From Fusicatenibacter sp. (GTDB lineage: Bacteria > Bacillota > Clostridia > Lachnospirales > Lachnospiraceae), in NCBI GenBank assembly GCA_022766945.1, contig JALEOU010000071.1, positions 1-64,000 of the forward strand: a stretch of 64,000 bases of DNA, written 5' to 3'. Position numbers and translations under genes: made by a program. Positions 24,863 to 34,872 of the stretch are shown piece by piece. A model generated the notes under the pieces. That model had not been told where the DNA came from, did not search any database, and saw only the letters and a program-made list of their open reading frames with translations. Numbering within the stretch: position 1 is the stretch's first letter; each line of letters begins with the position of its first letter.

Positions 24863-25759
24863 CTATTTGGAATGAAAGGAAGATCTGCGGTATTCACTGG
24901 GAGAGCAGCCCATCTGTTTTCGGAATATTTTGGCAAAGTAGGCAGGGCTGGAAAAGCCGGTCTGCTCTGCGATCGCAGTAATACTGCCTGTGCCGTCCAG
25001 AAGCAAAGGCAGACTCTTTTCGATACGGTAGTTCAGAAGATAATCGAAAAGAGATTCATTCATACACTTTTTAAAAAAACGACAGCATTCACTTTTGCAG
25101 ATATTGATCTGATTGGACAAATCTTCCAGTGTGATATGATCCATGTAATGTTTGTGGATATAATCCAGCAGAATCCGGAGCCGTTCCACATCTCTTGCGG
25201 CTGCAGTGTTTTCTTCCTGGTCTGACCAGGAGGCATGACGGTAAATCTGGATCCAGATCGAGAGCAGAAGAGACTGAATTTCCATCTCGTAAGTTGCCGT
25301 CTTTTGACGGGAAAGCTCGTAGATACGCTGCATCGCATCGGTAACGGATTTCTGGTCCTCATCGGACGGCGAAAAGAATTCTGAGGCCAGCTGTATATCT
25401 GTCAGAATCGGTTCCACAAATTTGGTCTGAATGATACTGTTGGAAAAACCATACAGCAGCCTTGGAGCAAAGGTAGTGGAAAGATAATGGCAGTCTCTGC
25501 CTTCATACATATGTCCTGTATGTAATGCATTGGAATTGCAGAACAGACCATCCCCCTGATGCAAATGATACGTCTTGCTGTTTACCTGGTAAATAATTTC
25601 TCCTTCCAGAATGAGCGTCAGCTCGATTTCGGGATGCCAGTGCCAGGAAAAAGAACCTCTTTCATATTGAGACAGGACCTCATAACTTACATTTACCGGA
25701 AATTCATAACAACCGTGTGATTTCAGTTCGCGGTTTTCTTCATCCAGACGCAGCTGCAT
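24863..25759 (-). CDS. AraC-family transcriptional regulator
   Basis: A 298-residue regulator with an N-terminal cupin ligand domain (SFSWHWHPEIELTLILEGE, then the HLHQGDGLFCNSNALHTG strand pair) and a C-terminal double helix-turn-helix (LEDLSNQINICKSECCRFFK and ITAIAEQTGFSSPAYFAKIF). Ribosome binding site AGGAGGAGG lies just upstream on the minus strand. The gene is divergent from galK and the intergenic region holds paired repeats, so control of galKTE by galactose or a related sugar is the simplest reading. Ligand identity is not shown by the sequence. Confidence 0.9.
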   Translation of the reverse strand: MQLRLDEENRELKSHGCYEFPVNVSYEVLSQYERGSFSWHWHPEIELTLILEGEIIYQVNSKTYHLHQGDGLFCNSNALHTGHMYEGRDCHYLSTTFAPRLLYGFSNSIIQTKFVEPILTDIQLASEFFSPSDEDQKSVTDAMQRIYELSRQKTATYEMEIQSLLLSIWIQIYRHASWSDQEENTAAARDVERLRILLDYIHKHYMDHITLEDLSNQINICKSECCRFFKKCMNESLFDYLLNYRIEKSLPLLLDGTGSITAIAEQTGFSSPAYFAKIFRKQMGCSPSEYRRSSFHSK

Positions 25760-25794
25760 TTTCTTTTCCTCCTCCTGTTTTTCTTAAAAGGCAT

Positions 25795-25846
25795 GCAGAC
25801 TTTTTTGTTACGCTTATGGAATAAGCATATCACGTAAAAGGTCTGC
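25795..25846. repeat. Nested imperfect palindrome over the araC-type promoter
   Basis: Three nearly concentric inverted pairs: GCAGAC/GTCTGC (25795-25800, 25841-25846), TTACG/CGTAA (25808-25812, 25833-25837) and GCTTAT-GGA-ATAAGC (25812-25826). They cover the -10 and spacer of the regulator's minus-strand promoter, a plausible place for autoregulation. Confidence 0.5.
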
Positions 25847-25852
25847 TGGCAA
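25824..25852 (-). promoter_or_regulatory. Sigma-A promoter of the AraC-type regulator gene
   Basis: Read on the minus strand: TTGCCA (25852-25847), 17 bases, TATGCT (25829-25824). It is back to back with the galK promoter. Confidence 0.6.
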
Positions 25853-25857
25853 GATCT

Positions 25858-25892
25858 CAATATTGTTATCAATGTCCCCAATATTATTGTTG
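25858..25892 (+). promoter_or_regulatory. Direct repeats, candidate AraC-type operator
   Basis: CAATATT occurs at 25858-25864 and again at 25879-25885, each followed by a T-rich half (GTTATC and ATTGTT). The 21-bp phase equals two helical turns, as is usual for AraC-family half-sites, and the second copy touches the galK -35 element, where an activator would contact RNA polymerase. Confidence 0.5.
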
Positions 25893-25918
25893 CGGAAACG
25901 AAAAACGCTCACTATAAT
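25890..25918 (+). promoter_or_regulatory. Sigma-A promoter for galK-galT-galE
   Basis: TTGCGG (25890-25895) and TATAAT (25913-25918) with a 17-base spacer. The imperfect -35 fits activator dependence. Confidence 0.68.
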
Positions 25919-25971
25919 TATAATTACAGAAAACGAAAGTTCCCAGGAAAGGGACAAAAAGGAGATTGCGT

Positions 25972-27141
25972 ATGAAGAATCAGGTGTTGGAGTGTTTCAA
26001 AAAACTGTTTGGAGGCGAGGGTGAGATTCGCACCTATTTTGCGCCCGGACGTGTCAATCTGATCGGTGAGCATACCGATTACAATGGCGGTCACGTATTT
26101 CCCTGTGCACTGACTATCGGAACCTATATGGCAGCCAGGAAGAGAGACGACAGAAAACTTCGTTTCTATTCTATGAACTTTGAGAAGCTTGGTGTGGTGG
26201 AGTCCTCTCTGGATCAGTTCCTGATGGGAGCAGAGAAAAACTGGACAGCTTATCCAAAGGGAATGATGTGGGCGTTCGGACAGAAGGGATTCCCGGTTGA
26301 GCAGGGATTTGATCTTGTTCTTTATGGAAATATTCCAAACGGATCGGGACTGTCCTCATCAGCTTCTGTCGAGGTGGTTACCGGCGTGATGTTAAAAGAC
26401 ATGTTTGGATATGATTCGATCACAATGACAGATATCGCACTTTTCGGACAGTATTCCGAAAATCATTACAACGGAGTGAATTGCGGAATCATGGATCAGT
26501 TCGCCATCGCCATGGGCAAAAAAGATTGTGCGATTTTCCTGGATACCAGTGATCTTTCCTATGAGTATGCACCGGTGAAACTTGAGGGCGCCAGAATTGT
26601 GATTTCCTGCAGCAATAAAAAGAGAGGCCTTGGAGATTCCAAATACAATGAACGCCGCAGCGAATGTGAAATGGCACTTGCTGAAATTCAGAAGGTGAAA
26701 GAGGTGAAAAGCCTTGGAGAGCTGACAGAGGAAGAGTTCGAGCAGGTTAAGGATGCCATCAAGAGTCCGATCCGTCAGAAACGTGCAAAACATGCTGTAT
26801 ATGAGAATCAGAGAACAGTAAAGGCAGTCACCGCTCTGAAGGCAAATGATATCGCACTTTTCGGAGAACTCATGAATGCTTCTCACGTATCGCTCCGTGA
26901 TGACTATGAGGTAACCGGAAAAGAACTGGATACTCTGGTGGAAGAGGCATGGAAATGCCCGGGCGTGATTGGATCACGTATGACAGGTGCAGGATTCGGA
27001 GGATGTACGGTCAGCATTGTACGGACAGAGAATATCGATCATTTTATTGAAGCGGTAGGAAGTGCATACAAAGAAAAGATCGGTTACGCTGCAGATTTCT
27101 ATGTGGTTGATGTCGGCGACGGAGCAGGTATTCTGGCATAA
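25972..27141 (+). CDS. galK: Galactokinase
   Basis: Phosphorylates galactose to galactose 1-phosphate, the first committed Leloir step. The 389-residue GHMP kinase shows the galactokinase signature GRVNLIGEHTDYNGG near the N-terminus, the ATP-binding loop IPNGSGLSSSAS, and the C-terminal motif MTGAGFGGCTVS. ATG 25972 has AAGGAG 7 nt upstream; an in-frame TTG at 25966 is less likely. First gene of galK-galT-galE. Confidence 0.97.
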   Translation: MKNQVLECFKKLFGGEGEIRTYFAPGRVNLIGEHTDYNGGHVFPCALTIGTYMAARKRDDRKLRFYSMNFEKLGVVESSLDQFLMGAEKNWTAYPKGMMWAFGQKGFPVEQGFDLVLYGNIPNGSGLSSSASVEVVTGVMLKDMFGYDSITMTDIALFGQYSENHYNGVNCGIMDQFAIAMGKKDCAIFLDTSDLSYEYAPVKLEGARIVISCSNKKRGLGDSKYNERRSECEMALAEIQKVKEVKSLGELTEEEFEQVKDAIKSPIRQKRAKHAVYENQRTVKAVTALKANDIALFGELMNASHVSLRDDYEVTGKELDTLVEEAWKCPGVIGSRMTGAGFGGCTVSIVRTENIDHFIEAVGSAYKEKIGYAADFYVVDVGDGAGILA

Positions 27142-27179
27142 GATACAGCTCATCCACACAGCAATAAGGAGGAAATCCA

Positions 27180-28673
27180 ATGATTTATAACAGTATTGCA
27201 AAACTGGCAAAGTATGGGGAGGATGCAGGACTGATCTGCGGACTTGACCGGATTTATGCCATTAACCGTATTCTGGAAGTACTGAAACTCTCAGACTATG
27301 AGGAGCCTGCGCAGCTGGAAGGACCGATGGATCTGGAATCCATCCTTGGTGAGCTTCTTGATTATGCTGCAGAGAACGGACTGCTGGAGAATAACAGTGT
27401 CGTATACCGGGATTTGTTTGATACGAAACTGATGGATTGCCTGATGCCCCGACCAGGTGAAGTGGTTGATCGATTTGAGAAACTTTATGAGGAGAGCCCG
27501 GAGAAGGCAACAGATTATTTCTATAAACTCAGTCAGGATTCGGATTATATCCGTCGTTACCGGATCAAGAAGGATATTCGGTGGAGCGTACCGAGCGCTT
27601 ACGGTGATATTGATGTTTCCATCAATCTGTCCAAGCCGGAAAAAGATCCCAAAGCTATCGCGGCTGCAAAACTTGCAAAGCAGAGCGGCTATCCCAAATG
27701 TCTGCTGTGCAAGGAAAATGTCGGCTATGCCGGCAGAGTGAATCATCCGGCCAGAGAAAACCATCGTATTATTCCGCTTACCATCAATGGGACGCAGTGG
27801 GGATTTCAGTATTCGCCTTATGTGTATTACAATGAACACTGTATCGTGTTTAATTATAAGCATATTCCAATGAAAATTGAACGGGCTACGTTTGTCAAGC
27901 TGTTTGACTTTATCAAGCTGTTCCCACATTATTTTATCGGATCCAATGCAGATCTTCCGATTGTTGGCGGATCCATTCTGAGCCATGATCATTATCAGGG
28001 TGGTCATTACACTTTTGCCATGGCGAAAGCACCGATTGAGCAGCACTTTACCATTCCGGGCTATGAGGATGTGGAGACCGGAATCGTCAAATGGCCGTTA
28101 TCTGTGATTCGTGTCCGTCACAAGGACGAACAGCGGCTGATTGACCTGGCAGAGCATATTCTGAACTGCTGGAGAGAATATACGGATGAAGATGCCTTTA
28201 TCTTTGCGTATACAGATGGGGAACCCCATAACACCATTACTCCGATTGCCCGTAAGGTGGGAGAAACCTTCGAACTGGATCTGGCGCTGAGAAATAATAT
28301 TACGACAGAGGAGTGTCCGCTGGGCGTATACCATCCTCATGCTCAGTACCATCATATCAAAAAGGAAAACATTGGCCTGATCGAGGTCATGGGTCTTGCA
28401 ATTCTGCCGGCGCGTCTGAAAGAAGAACTGGAACTTCTCGCTGAGTATTTGCTGGAAGGAAAAGATATTCGTGCAAATGAAATGTTAAATAAACATGCCG
28501 ACTGGGTGGAAGAGTTCCTTCCGCGTCATCCGGAACTGAATCGGGATAATGTGATGGATATCCTGAAAGAAGAAACAGGAAGAGTCTTCGTCGGAGTGCT
28601 GGAAGATGCGGGTGTCTACAAATGTGATGAAAAGGGACGCATGGCATTTGCAAAATTTATGAAAACGTTGTAG
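27180..28673 (+). CDS. galT: UDP-glucose--hexose-1-phosphate uridylyltransferase (firmicute type)
   Basis: Exchanges UMP between UDP-glucose and galactose 1-phosphate. The 497-residue protein belongs to the longer GalT type II family of Firmicutes rather than the ~350-residue E. coli type. The segment [19 protein letters not shown] carries an H-P-H-x-Q-x-H-H pattern that resembles the nucleotidylated-His motif. [11 protein letters not shown] cysteine pair lies mid-protein. ATG 27180 follows AAGGAGGAAATCCA, 38 nt after galK. Confidence 0.96.
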   Translation: MIYNSIAKLAKYGEDAGLICGLDRIYAINRILEVLKLSDYEEPAQLEGPMDLESILGELLDYAAENGLLENNSVVYRDLFDTKLMDCLMPRPGEVVDRFEKLYEESPEKATDYFYKLSQDSDYIRRYRIKKDIRWSVPSAYGDIDVSINLSKPEKDPKAIAAAKLAKQSGYPKCLLCKENVGYAGRVNHPARENHRIIPLTINGTQWGFQYSPYVYYNEHCIVFNYKHIPMKIERATFVKLFDFIKLFPHYFIGSNADLPIVGGSILSHDHYQGGHYTFAMAKAPIEQHFTIPGYEDVETGIVKWPLSVIRVRHKDEQRLIDLAEHILNCWREYTDEDAFIFAYTDGEPHNTITPIARKVGETFELDLALRNNITTEECPLGVYHPHAQYHHIKKENIGLIEVMGLAILPARLKEELELLAEYLLEGKDIRANEMLNKHADWVEEFLPRHPELNRDNVMDILKEETGRVFVGVLEDAGVYKCDEKGRMAFAKFMKTL

Positions 28674-28743
28674 AATGAAACAGACTTCACACAAAATGGA
28701 CAGATCTGCTGGAGCAGATATCAATCATGGGAGGAAACCGATT

Positions 28744-29760
28744 ATGAGAATCTTGGTAACTGGAGGAGCAGGCTATATTGGAAGCCATACCTGCGTGGAA
28801 CTGTTGAATGAAGGCTATGAAGTTGTGGTTATGGACAATCTCTATAATTCCAGCGAAAAAGCACTTGAAAGGGTAGAGCAGATCACAGGAAAAAAACTGA
28901 CTTTCTATAAAACGGATATGCTGGACCGGGAAGGTGTAAAGGAAATTTTCGACAAAGAACAGATCGATGCAGTGATCCATTTTGCAGGTCTGAAAGCAGT
29001 TGGAGAATCTGTTCGCAAACCGATCGAATACTATCACAACAATATGACAGGAACTTTGATTCTTTGCGATGAGATGAGAAATCATGGAGTAAAGAATATC
29101 ATCTTTAGTTCTTCCGCTACAGTCTACGGAGATCCGGCACAGATTCCGATCACGGAGGAATGCCCGAAGGGAACTCCAACCAACCCCTATGGCTGGACCA
29201 AGAGCATGCTGGAGCAGGTGCTTACAGATATCCATACTGCAGATCCAGAATGGAATGTGATCCTGCTTCGCTATTTCAACCCGATCGGAGCACATAAGAG
29301 CGGACTGATCGGAGAAGATCCGAAAGGAATCCCAAACAATCTGCTTCCTTATGTGGCACAGGTAGCAATCGGTAAGCTGGAATGCATCGGTGTATTTGGT
29401 GATGATTATGACACACCGGACGGAACCGGAGTGCGTGATTATATTCACGTTGTGGATCTTGCAAGAGGCCATGTAAAGGCGATTCAGAAACTGGCGGAAA
29501 ATGCGGGTGTTTCCATTTACAATCTGGGAACCGGAAACGGCTACAGTGTACTGGATGTGATCCATGCTTTTGAAAAAGCCTGCGGCCATCCGCTGAAGTA
29601 TGTGATCAAGGATCGGCGTCCGGGTGACATTGCAACCTGCTATTCCAAATGCGACAAAGCAAAAGCAGAACTTGGCTGGGAAGCTGAGTACGGAATCGAA
29701 GAAATGTGTGCAGATTCCTGGAACTGGCAGCAGAATAATCCAAACGGCTATAACGACTGA
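28744..29760 (+). CDS. galE: UDP-glucose 4-epimerase
   Basis: Interconverts UDP-galactose and UDP-glucose with bound NAD, closing the Leloir cycle and supplying UDP-galactose for surface glycans. The 338-residue extended SDR has the NAD loop TGGAGYIGS (6-14), the catalytic Ser/Tyr/Lys set (SSSATVYG, then NPYGWTK) and the [17 protein letters not shown]-terminus. ATG 28744 has GGGAGGAAACCGATT upstream; the 70-nt gap from galT has no terminator. The mutarotase gene galM is not in the window. Confidence 0.97.
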   Translation: MRILVTGGAGYIGSHTCVELLNEGYEVVVMDNLYNSSEKALERVEQITGKKLTFYKTDMLDREGVKEIFDKEQIDAVIHFAGLKAVGESVRKPIEYYHNNMTGTLILCDEMRNHGVKNIIFSSSATVYGDPAQIPITEECPKGTPTNPYGWTKSMLEQVLTDIHTADPEWNVILLRYFNPIGAHKSGLIGEDPKGIPNNLLPYVAQVAIGKLECIGVFGDDYDTPDGTGVRDYIHVVDLARGHVKAIQKLAENAGVSIYNLGTGNGYSVLDVIHAFEKACGHPLKYVIKDRRPGDIATCYSKCDKAKAELGWEAEYGIEEMCADSWNWQQNNPNGYND

Positions 29761-29767
29761 TGAAAAT

Positions 29768-29808
29768 AAGATGTTCCGCATCCTGTATGGAAGCGGGGCA
29801 TCTTTTTT
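29768..29808 (+). terminator. Terminator after galE
   Basis: GATGTTCCGC pairs with GCGGGGCATC (two G-T pairs), with AA/TT extension, followed by a T6 run. Confidence 0.82.
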
Positions 29809-29844
29809 CGAGTGCGTGTTCACGCATTTTTCATAAACTGCGGC

Positions 29845-29873
29845 TTGCGAAATACTATTGAATCCTATATAAT
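29845..29873 (+). promoter_or_regulatory. Sigma-A promoter for ftsH
   Basis: TTGCGA (29845-29850) and TATAAT (29868-29873), 17-base spacer; the start would be about 50 nt before the ftsH ATG. No CIRCE or CtsR-like repeat was seen. Confidence 0.72.
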
Positions 29874-29932
29874 GTAAGAGTTGGAAGAGACGAACAAAAA
29901 ACGTCCATCCGGCTTGAACAAGGAGGATAGAA

Positions 29933-31846
29933 ATGGATTATAAGCCAAACAATCAGAACCAGGAACCACAGAATGGTTCCGGTGGAAATGGGCCAAAAAA
30001 CAAACAGACACTTTTACTTATCCTGATCTGTCTGCTGGTCGGTCTGATGTTCATGGGGCTGCTGAATAACGCTTTGGGAGGAGTTTCTTCCGAGAATATC
30101 AGTTACAATGAATTTATGGATCTGGTGAAAGCAGGCAAGGTGGAAGAAGTTGTTCTGCAGTCAGGAAATCTGACAGTTACACCAAAGGAACAGAATGAAC
30201 CAGGTGTCATCAGAACATATCAGCTGACCCTTATGGGAGATGAGCAGGAACTGGTTGATCTGCTCAGTGAAAACGGAGTAAAATTTCATAAAGAACCACC
30301 GGATTCCACAGGCTCCATCTTGTATGCTATCCTGACGGTGCTTCTGCCGATTGTGCTGCTGGTGGGAGCGATGGTATGGCTGATGCGGAGCATGAATAAA
30401 GGCGGAGGAGTGATGGGCGTAGGCAAGAGCAAAGCGAAGACCTACGTACAGAAGGAGACAGGGGTGACCTTCCGTGATGTGGCAGGTCAGGATGAAGCCA
30501 AAGAGTCTCTTCAGGAGGTTGTGGACTTCCTTCATAATCCAGGAAAATATACGACCATCGGCGCGAAACTTCCGAAAGGAGCGCTTCTTGTAGGACCTCC
30601 CGGAACCGGAAAGACGCTGCTCGCCAAGGCTGTGGCCGGGGAAGCGCATGTACCGTTCTTTTCCCTTTCCGCATCGGAATTTGTAGAGATGTTTGTCGGT
30701 GTTGGTGCTTCGCGTGTTCGTGATTTGTTTGAGGAGGCAAAAAAGAATGCCCCCTGTATTATCTTTATTGATGAGATTGATGCGATTGGTAAGACGAGGG
30801 ATTCCAATTTCAGCGGAAATGATGAAAGAGAACAGACTCTGAATCAGCTGCTGGCTGAGATGGATGGTTTTGATACTTCCAAGGGAGTTCTGATTCTTGC
30901 TGCGACCAACCGTCCGGAGATTCTTGATCCGGCGTTGCTCCGTCCGGGACGCTTTGACCGGCGGATCATTGTAGAGCGTCCGGATCTAAAAGGCCGTGTA
31001 GAGATACTGAAGGTACATGCAAAGAATGTCTCCCTGGATGAAACGGTTGATCTGGATGGAATTGCGCTTGCTACCTCAGGAGCTGTCGGTTCCGATCTGG
31101 CAAATATGATCAATGAAGCAGCGATTCTGGCAGTGAAAAACGGAAGAAAGGCTGTATCCCAGAAGGATCTTCTGGAAGCTGTGGAAGTGGTACTCGTCGG
31201 AAAAGAAAAGAAAGACCGCATTCTCAGCCAGGAGGAACGGCGGATTGTGTCCTATCATGAAGTAGGTCATGCGCTGGTAACTGCCCTTCAAAAGGATTCG
31301 GAACCGGTACAGAAGATTACGATTGTGCCGCGTACGATGGGAGCACTTGGTTATGTGATGCAGGTTCCGGAGGAAGAGAAGTTTTTGAACACCAAGACGG
31401 AGCTGGATGCAATGATTGTGGAATGCCTGGCAGGCCGGGCTGCCGAAGAGCTGGTGTTTGGAAATGTCACTACCGGTGCATCCAATGATATTGAGAAAGC
31501 AACGAAGATTGTACGTGCGATGATTACACAGTATGGCATGTCAGAAAAATTCGGTCTTATGGGACTTGCCACCCAGGAGAACAAATATCTGGATGGAAGG
31601 ATGGTTCTGAACTGCGGGGATGCAACCGCTACCGAGATTGATCATGAAGTGATGCGTGTCCTGAAAGAAGCTTATGAAACTGCAAAAGAACTTCTCGCAA
31701 AGAACAGAGATGCCATGGATCGCATTGCAGCTTATTTGATTCAGAAAGAGACCATCACCGGCAAAGAGTTCATGGAGATTTATCATCAGGTCCTGCAGGA
31801 GCGAACTGCGGGTACAGCAGGTGAACCTGCAGAAGTATTAGCATAG
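29933..31846 (+). CDS. ftsH: ATP-dependent zinc metalloprotease FtsH
   Basis: Membrane-anchored AAA+ protease that degrades misfolded membrane and regulatory proteins. The 637-residue protein has a hydrophilic Asn/Gln-rich start, transmembrane segment 1 (about 25-45), an extracytoplasmic domain, segment 2 (about 125-145), the AAA module (Walker A GPPGTGKT, Walker [10 protein letters not shown], arginine-finger region RPGRFDRR) and the M41 zinc site HEVGH starting at His442. ATG 29933 follows AAGGAGGATAGAA. Single-gene unit between its promoter and the terminator at 31893. Confidence 0.97.
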   Translation: MDYKPNNQNQEPQNGSGGNGPKNKQTLLLILICLLVGLMFMGLLNNALGGVSSENISYNEFMDLVKAGKVEEVVLQSGNLTVTPKEQNEPGVIRTYQLTLMGDEQELVDLLSENGVKFHKEPPDSTGSILYAILTVLLPIVLLVGAMVWLMRSMNKGGGVMGVGKSKAKTYVQKETGVTFRDVAGQDEAKESLQEVVDFLHNPGKYTTIGAKLPKGALLVGPPGTGKTLLAKAVAGEAHVPFFSLSASEFVEMFVGVGASRVRDLFEEAKKNAPCIIFIDEIDAIGKTRDSNFSGNDEREQTLNQLLAEMDGFDTSKGVLILAATNRPEILDPALLRPGRFDRRIIVERPDLKGRVEILKVHAKNVSLDETVDLDGIALATSGAVGSDLANMINEAAILAVKNGRKAVSQKDLLEAVEVVLVGKEKKDRILSQEERRIVSYHEVGHALVTALQKDSEPVQKITIVPRTMGALGYVMQVPEEEKFLNTKTELDAMIVECLAGRAAEELVFGNVTTGASNDIEKATKIVRAMITQYGMSEKFGLMGLATQENKYLDGRMVLNCGDATATEIDHEVMRVLKEAYETAKELLAKNRDAMDRIAAYLIQKETITGKEFMEIYHQVLQERTAGTAGEPAEVLA

Positions 31847-31892
31847 GCAAGGTAATTGTTCATAACCAGCCAGGAAACAAGTTAAGAATACA

Positions 31893-31946
31893 CACCCGAC
31901 GGAAAGGCGGATTAGAGAAAGAATCTGCTGCCGTTGGGTGTTTTTT
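31893..31946 (+). terminator. Terminator after ftsH
   Basis: Outer stem CACCCGACGG/CCGTTGGGTG (one G-T pair) with an inner GCGGATT/AATCTGC pairing, followed by TTTTTT. Its T run ends just before the uvrC ribosome binding site, so uvrC depends on readthrough or a promoter upstream of the hairpin. Confidence 0.85.
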
Positions 31947-31958
31947 GGAGATGGAACA

Positions 31959-33815
31959 ATGGCATTTGATATTCAGGAAGAACTGAAAAAATTGCCGGGT
32001 AAGCCCGGCGTGTATCTGATGCATGATGCTGAGGATACCATTATCTATGTGGGCAAAGCAATTTCACTGAAAAATCGGGTTCGGCAATATTTTCAGACAA
32101 GCAGAAACAAAGGACCCAAGATCGAGCAGATGGTGACCCAGATTGCACGTTTTGAATATATTGTGACAGATTCGGAGCTGGAAGCTCTGGTGCTCGAGTG
32201 TAATCTGATTAAAGAACACCGTCCGAAGTACAATACCATGCTGAAGGACGACAAGGCATATCCCTATATCCGGGTGACCATTCAGGAGGATTTCCCCCGG
32301 ATTCTGTTTGCCCACCAGATGAAGAAAGATAAATCCAAATACTTCGGACCGTACACCAGCGGCGGTGCCGTGAAAGATACGATCGAGCTGTTGCGGAAAC
32401 TATACTGTATTCGTTCCTGCAACAGAAATCTGCCGCGGGATATTGGGAAAGAACGACCGTGTCTGTATTATCATATTCACCAGTGCAAAGCTCCCTGCCA
32501 GGGATATGTCTCGAAAGAGGAATATGCAGAACAAATCAGGAATGCCATAAGCTTCCTGAACGGGAATTACAGCGGAATAATAAAGGAACTGGAACAGAAA
32601 ATGACCGCGGCTGCAGAAGAACTGCGCTATGAGGAAGCGAAGGAATACCGGGATCTGATGGAAAGTGTGAGAAGAATCGGAGAGCGCCAGAAGATTACAA
32701 ACAGCGATGGTGAGGATAAGGATGTGATCGCTTTGGCTATGGACAAAGAGGATGCTGTGGCACAGATTTTCTTTGTGCGCGGCGGAAAGCTCATTGGAAG
32801 GGAACACTATTATGTACGGGTGGCGGAAGAGGAGCGAAAAGATCAGGTTTTGCAGACGTTTATCAAGCAGTTTTATTCCGGCACACCCATGATACCAAAA
32901 GAGATCATGATATCGGAAGAAATTGAAGAACAGGAATTAATCGAAGCTTATCTGTCTGGAAAACGTGGACAGAAAGTTCATATTCGTGTGCCGAAAAAAG
33001 GTGCCAAAGAGAAGCTGGTGGAACTGGCGGAAAAAAATGCGCAGATTGTGCTGGATCAGGATCGGGAACGGATCAAACGGGAAGAGGGACGAACCATCGG
33101 GGCTGTAAAAGAGATTGCCGGATGGCTGAATCTGTCTGTCCTGGATCGGATGGAAGCCTACGATATCTCAAATATCAGCGGGTTTCAGTCGGTTGGTTCT
33201 ATGATTGTCTATGAAAAAGGAAAGCCCAAAAGGGCAGATTATCGTAAATTCCGAATTAAGTCGGTAGAAGGGCCGAATGATTATGCCAGTATGAAGGAGG
33301 TTCTGGAACGCCGCTTCCGCCGTGGAGTTTCACAGGATTGTGGATTTGACAAGCTTCCGGATCTGATTTTGATGGATGGAGGAAAAGGACAGGTTCATAT
33401 TGCAGAAGAAGTGCTTGAGGAGATGAATCTCGCGATTCCGATCTGCGGAATGGTAAAGGATGATAAACATCGAACGCGGGGCCTTTATTATAACAATGCA
33501 GAAATTTCAATTGACCGGAACAGTGAGGGGTTTAAGCTGATCACGCGAATTCAGGATGAAGCGCATCGCTTTGCCATTGAGTATCATCGCTTACTGCGAA
33601 GCAAAGGACAGGTACACTCGATTCTTGATGATATCCCCGGGGTAGGACCGACAAGGAGAAAAGAACTGATGAAGCATTTTCAGAGTCTGGAAGAGCTGCG
33701 CAGTGCCACGGAAGAAGAAATCGGACAGCTTCCCTCCATGAATCAGAGAGCCGCCCATCAGATTTATGAATTTTTCCATGCCACTCCACAGGGAGAAATA
33801 AAAAATGAGACATAA
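31959..33815 (+). CDS. uvrC: Excinuclease ABC subunit C
   Basis: The dual-incision nuclease of UvrABC nucleotide excision repair. The 618-residue protein has the N-terminal GIY-YIG nuclease ([20 protein letters not shown], 3' incision), a UVR domain that contacts UvrB ([13 protein letters not shown], near 211), the RNase H-like nuclease with [17 protein letters not shown] (5' incision) and a C-terminal helix-hairpin-helix ([13 protein letters not shown]). ATG 31959 has GGAG 8 nt upstream; the frame is open back to 31938 without a site. Confidence 0.97.
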   Translation: MAFDIQEELKKLPGKPGVYLMHDAEDTIIYVGKAISLKNRVRQYFQTSRNKGPKIEQMVTQIARFEYIVTDSELEALVLECNLIKEHRPKYNTMLKDDKAYPYIRVTIQEDFPRILFAHQMKKDKSKYFGPYTSGGAVKDTIELLRKLYCIRSCNRNLPRDIGKERPCLYYHIHQCKAPCQGYVSKEEYAEQIRNAISFLNGNYSGIIKELEQKMTAAAEELRYEEAKEYRDLMESVRRIGERQKITNSDGEDKDVIALAMDKEDAVAQIFFVRGGKLIGREHYYVRVAEEERKDQVLQTFIKQFYSGTPMIPKEIMISEEIEEQELIEAYLSGKRGQKVHIRVPKKGAKEKLVELAEKNAQIVLDQDRERIKREEGRTIGAVKEIAGWLNLSVLDRMEAYDISNISGFQSVGSMIVYEKGKPKRADYRKFRIKSVEGPNDYASMKEVLERRFRRGVSQDCGFDKLPDLILMDGGKGQVHIAEEVLEEMNLAIPICGMVKDDKHRTRGLYYNNAEISIDRNSEGFKLITRIQDEAHRFAIEYHRLLRSKGQVHSILDDIPGVGPTRRKELMKHFQSLEELRSATEEEIGQLPSMNQRAAHQIYEFFHATPQGEIKNET

Positions 33816-33862
33816 TCAGTAATACAATTCAGTGCAATTTGTTGAAAGATTGAAAATACAGA

Positions 33863-33891
33863 TTGAATCGTTTATTTTGATGTGCTAAAAT
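33863..33891 (+). promoter_or_regulatory. Extended -10 promoter for hprK
   Basis: TTGAAT (33863-33868), 17 bases, TAAAAT (33886-33891) preceded by TGC (extended -10). Confidence 0.72.
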
Positions 33892-33934
33892 GTGAAAAGA
33901 GGCTGACACGACAGAGTCTGGAGGATAACAAATT

Positions 33935-34870
33935 ATGAAAGCAATTGAATTGACAAAATTGGTGGAAGAGCTGGATCTGCGCAATCTGACACCGGAAGTG
34001 GATATGTCAGAACTGGTGATCACGACACCTGAGATCAATCGGCCCGCATTGCAGCTGACAGGTTATTATGAGCATTTTGCTAATGAACGAGTGCAGATTA
34101 TAGGATATGTGGAATTTTCCTATCTGCAGCATCTGGATGAAGAGGAACGGGTGAGGGCATTTGAGGATTTCCTTGGACGTGATATTCCCTGTGTTATTTT
34201 CACAACGAGTATGATTCCCGGACCGGAGATTCTGGATCTGTGCAATAAGTACCAGGTGCCGGCATTTGTTGTGGACAAGTCCACATCCTTTTTTATGTCG
34301 GAGATCATTCGCTGGCTGAATGTACAGCTTGCGCCTATGGTTTCGATCCACGGCGTTCTGGTGGATGTATTTGGTGAAGGTGTCCTGATTATGGGCGAGA
34401 GCGGCATCGGTAAGAGTGAGGCGGCGCTGGAACTGATCAAGAGAGGGCATCGTCTTGTCAGTGATGATGTCGTTGAAATCAGCCGGGTCAGTGATGTGAC
34501 ACTGGTAGGTACTGCACCGGATATTACACGTCATTTTATAGAACTTCGTGGAATCGGTATCATTGATGTGAAAACTTTGTTTGGTGTTGAGAGTGTCAAG
34601 AATACACAGTCCATCGATCTGGTAATTAAACTGGAAGAGTGGAATAAAGATAAAGAATATGACCGTCTGGGTTTGGAGGAAGAGTACATCGAGTTTCTGG
34701 GCAACAAAGTTGTCTGCCATTCTCTGCCGATTCGTCCTGGCCGTAATCTGGCAATCATCGTGGAAACAGCAGCGGTGAACCACAGGCAGAAAAAGATGGG
34801 TTATAATGCGGCTCAGGAGCTGTATAAACGGGTTCAGGCGAACCTGATTAAGAAAAGGGAGGACAGATAG
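33935..34870 (+). CDS. hprK: HPr kinase/phosphorylase
   Basis: Bifunctional enzyme that phosphorylates and dephosphorylates Ser46 of HPr (and Crh), the central switch of carbon catabolite control in Firmicutes. The 311-residue protein has the N-terminal domain, the P-loop GESGIGKS (154-161) and the family signature near LRGIGIIDVKTLFGV (about 205-219), needed for phosphorylase activity. Ribosome binding site GGAGGATAACAAATT. Directly coupled to a ROK glucokinase (2 nt between). The Crh-like protein at 22099 is a possible additional substrate. Confidence 0.97.
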   Translation: MKAIELTKLVEELDLRNLTPEVDMSELVITTPEINRPALQLTGYYEHFANERVQIIGYVEFSYLQHLDEEERVRAFEDFLGRDIPCVIFTTSMIPGPEILDLCNKYQVPAFVVDKSTSFFMSEIIRWLNVQLAPMVSIHGVLVDVFGEGVLIMGESGIGKSEAALELIKRGHRLVSDDVVEISRVSDVTLVGTAPDITRHFIELRGIGIIDVKTLFGVESVKNTQSIDLVIKLEEWNKDKEYDRLGLEEEYIEFLGNKVVCHSLPIRPGRNLAIIVETAAVNHRQKKMGYNAAQELYKRVQANLIKKREDR

Positions 34871-34872
34871 AA

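Noticed and set aside
28687..29823. 378-residue minus-strand frame over galE
   Set aside because: Shadow of galE; spans the galE terminator as well.
29880..29932. CIRCE or CtsR operator before ftsH
   Set aside because: No TTAGCACTC inverted repeat and no GGTCAAANANGGTCAAA-type repeat present.
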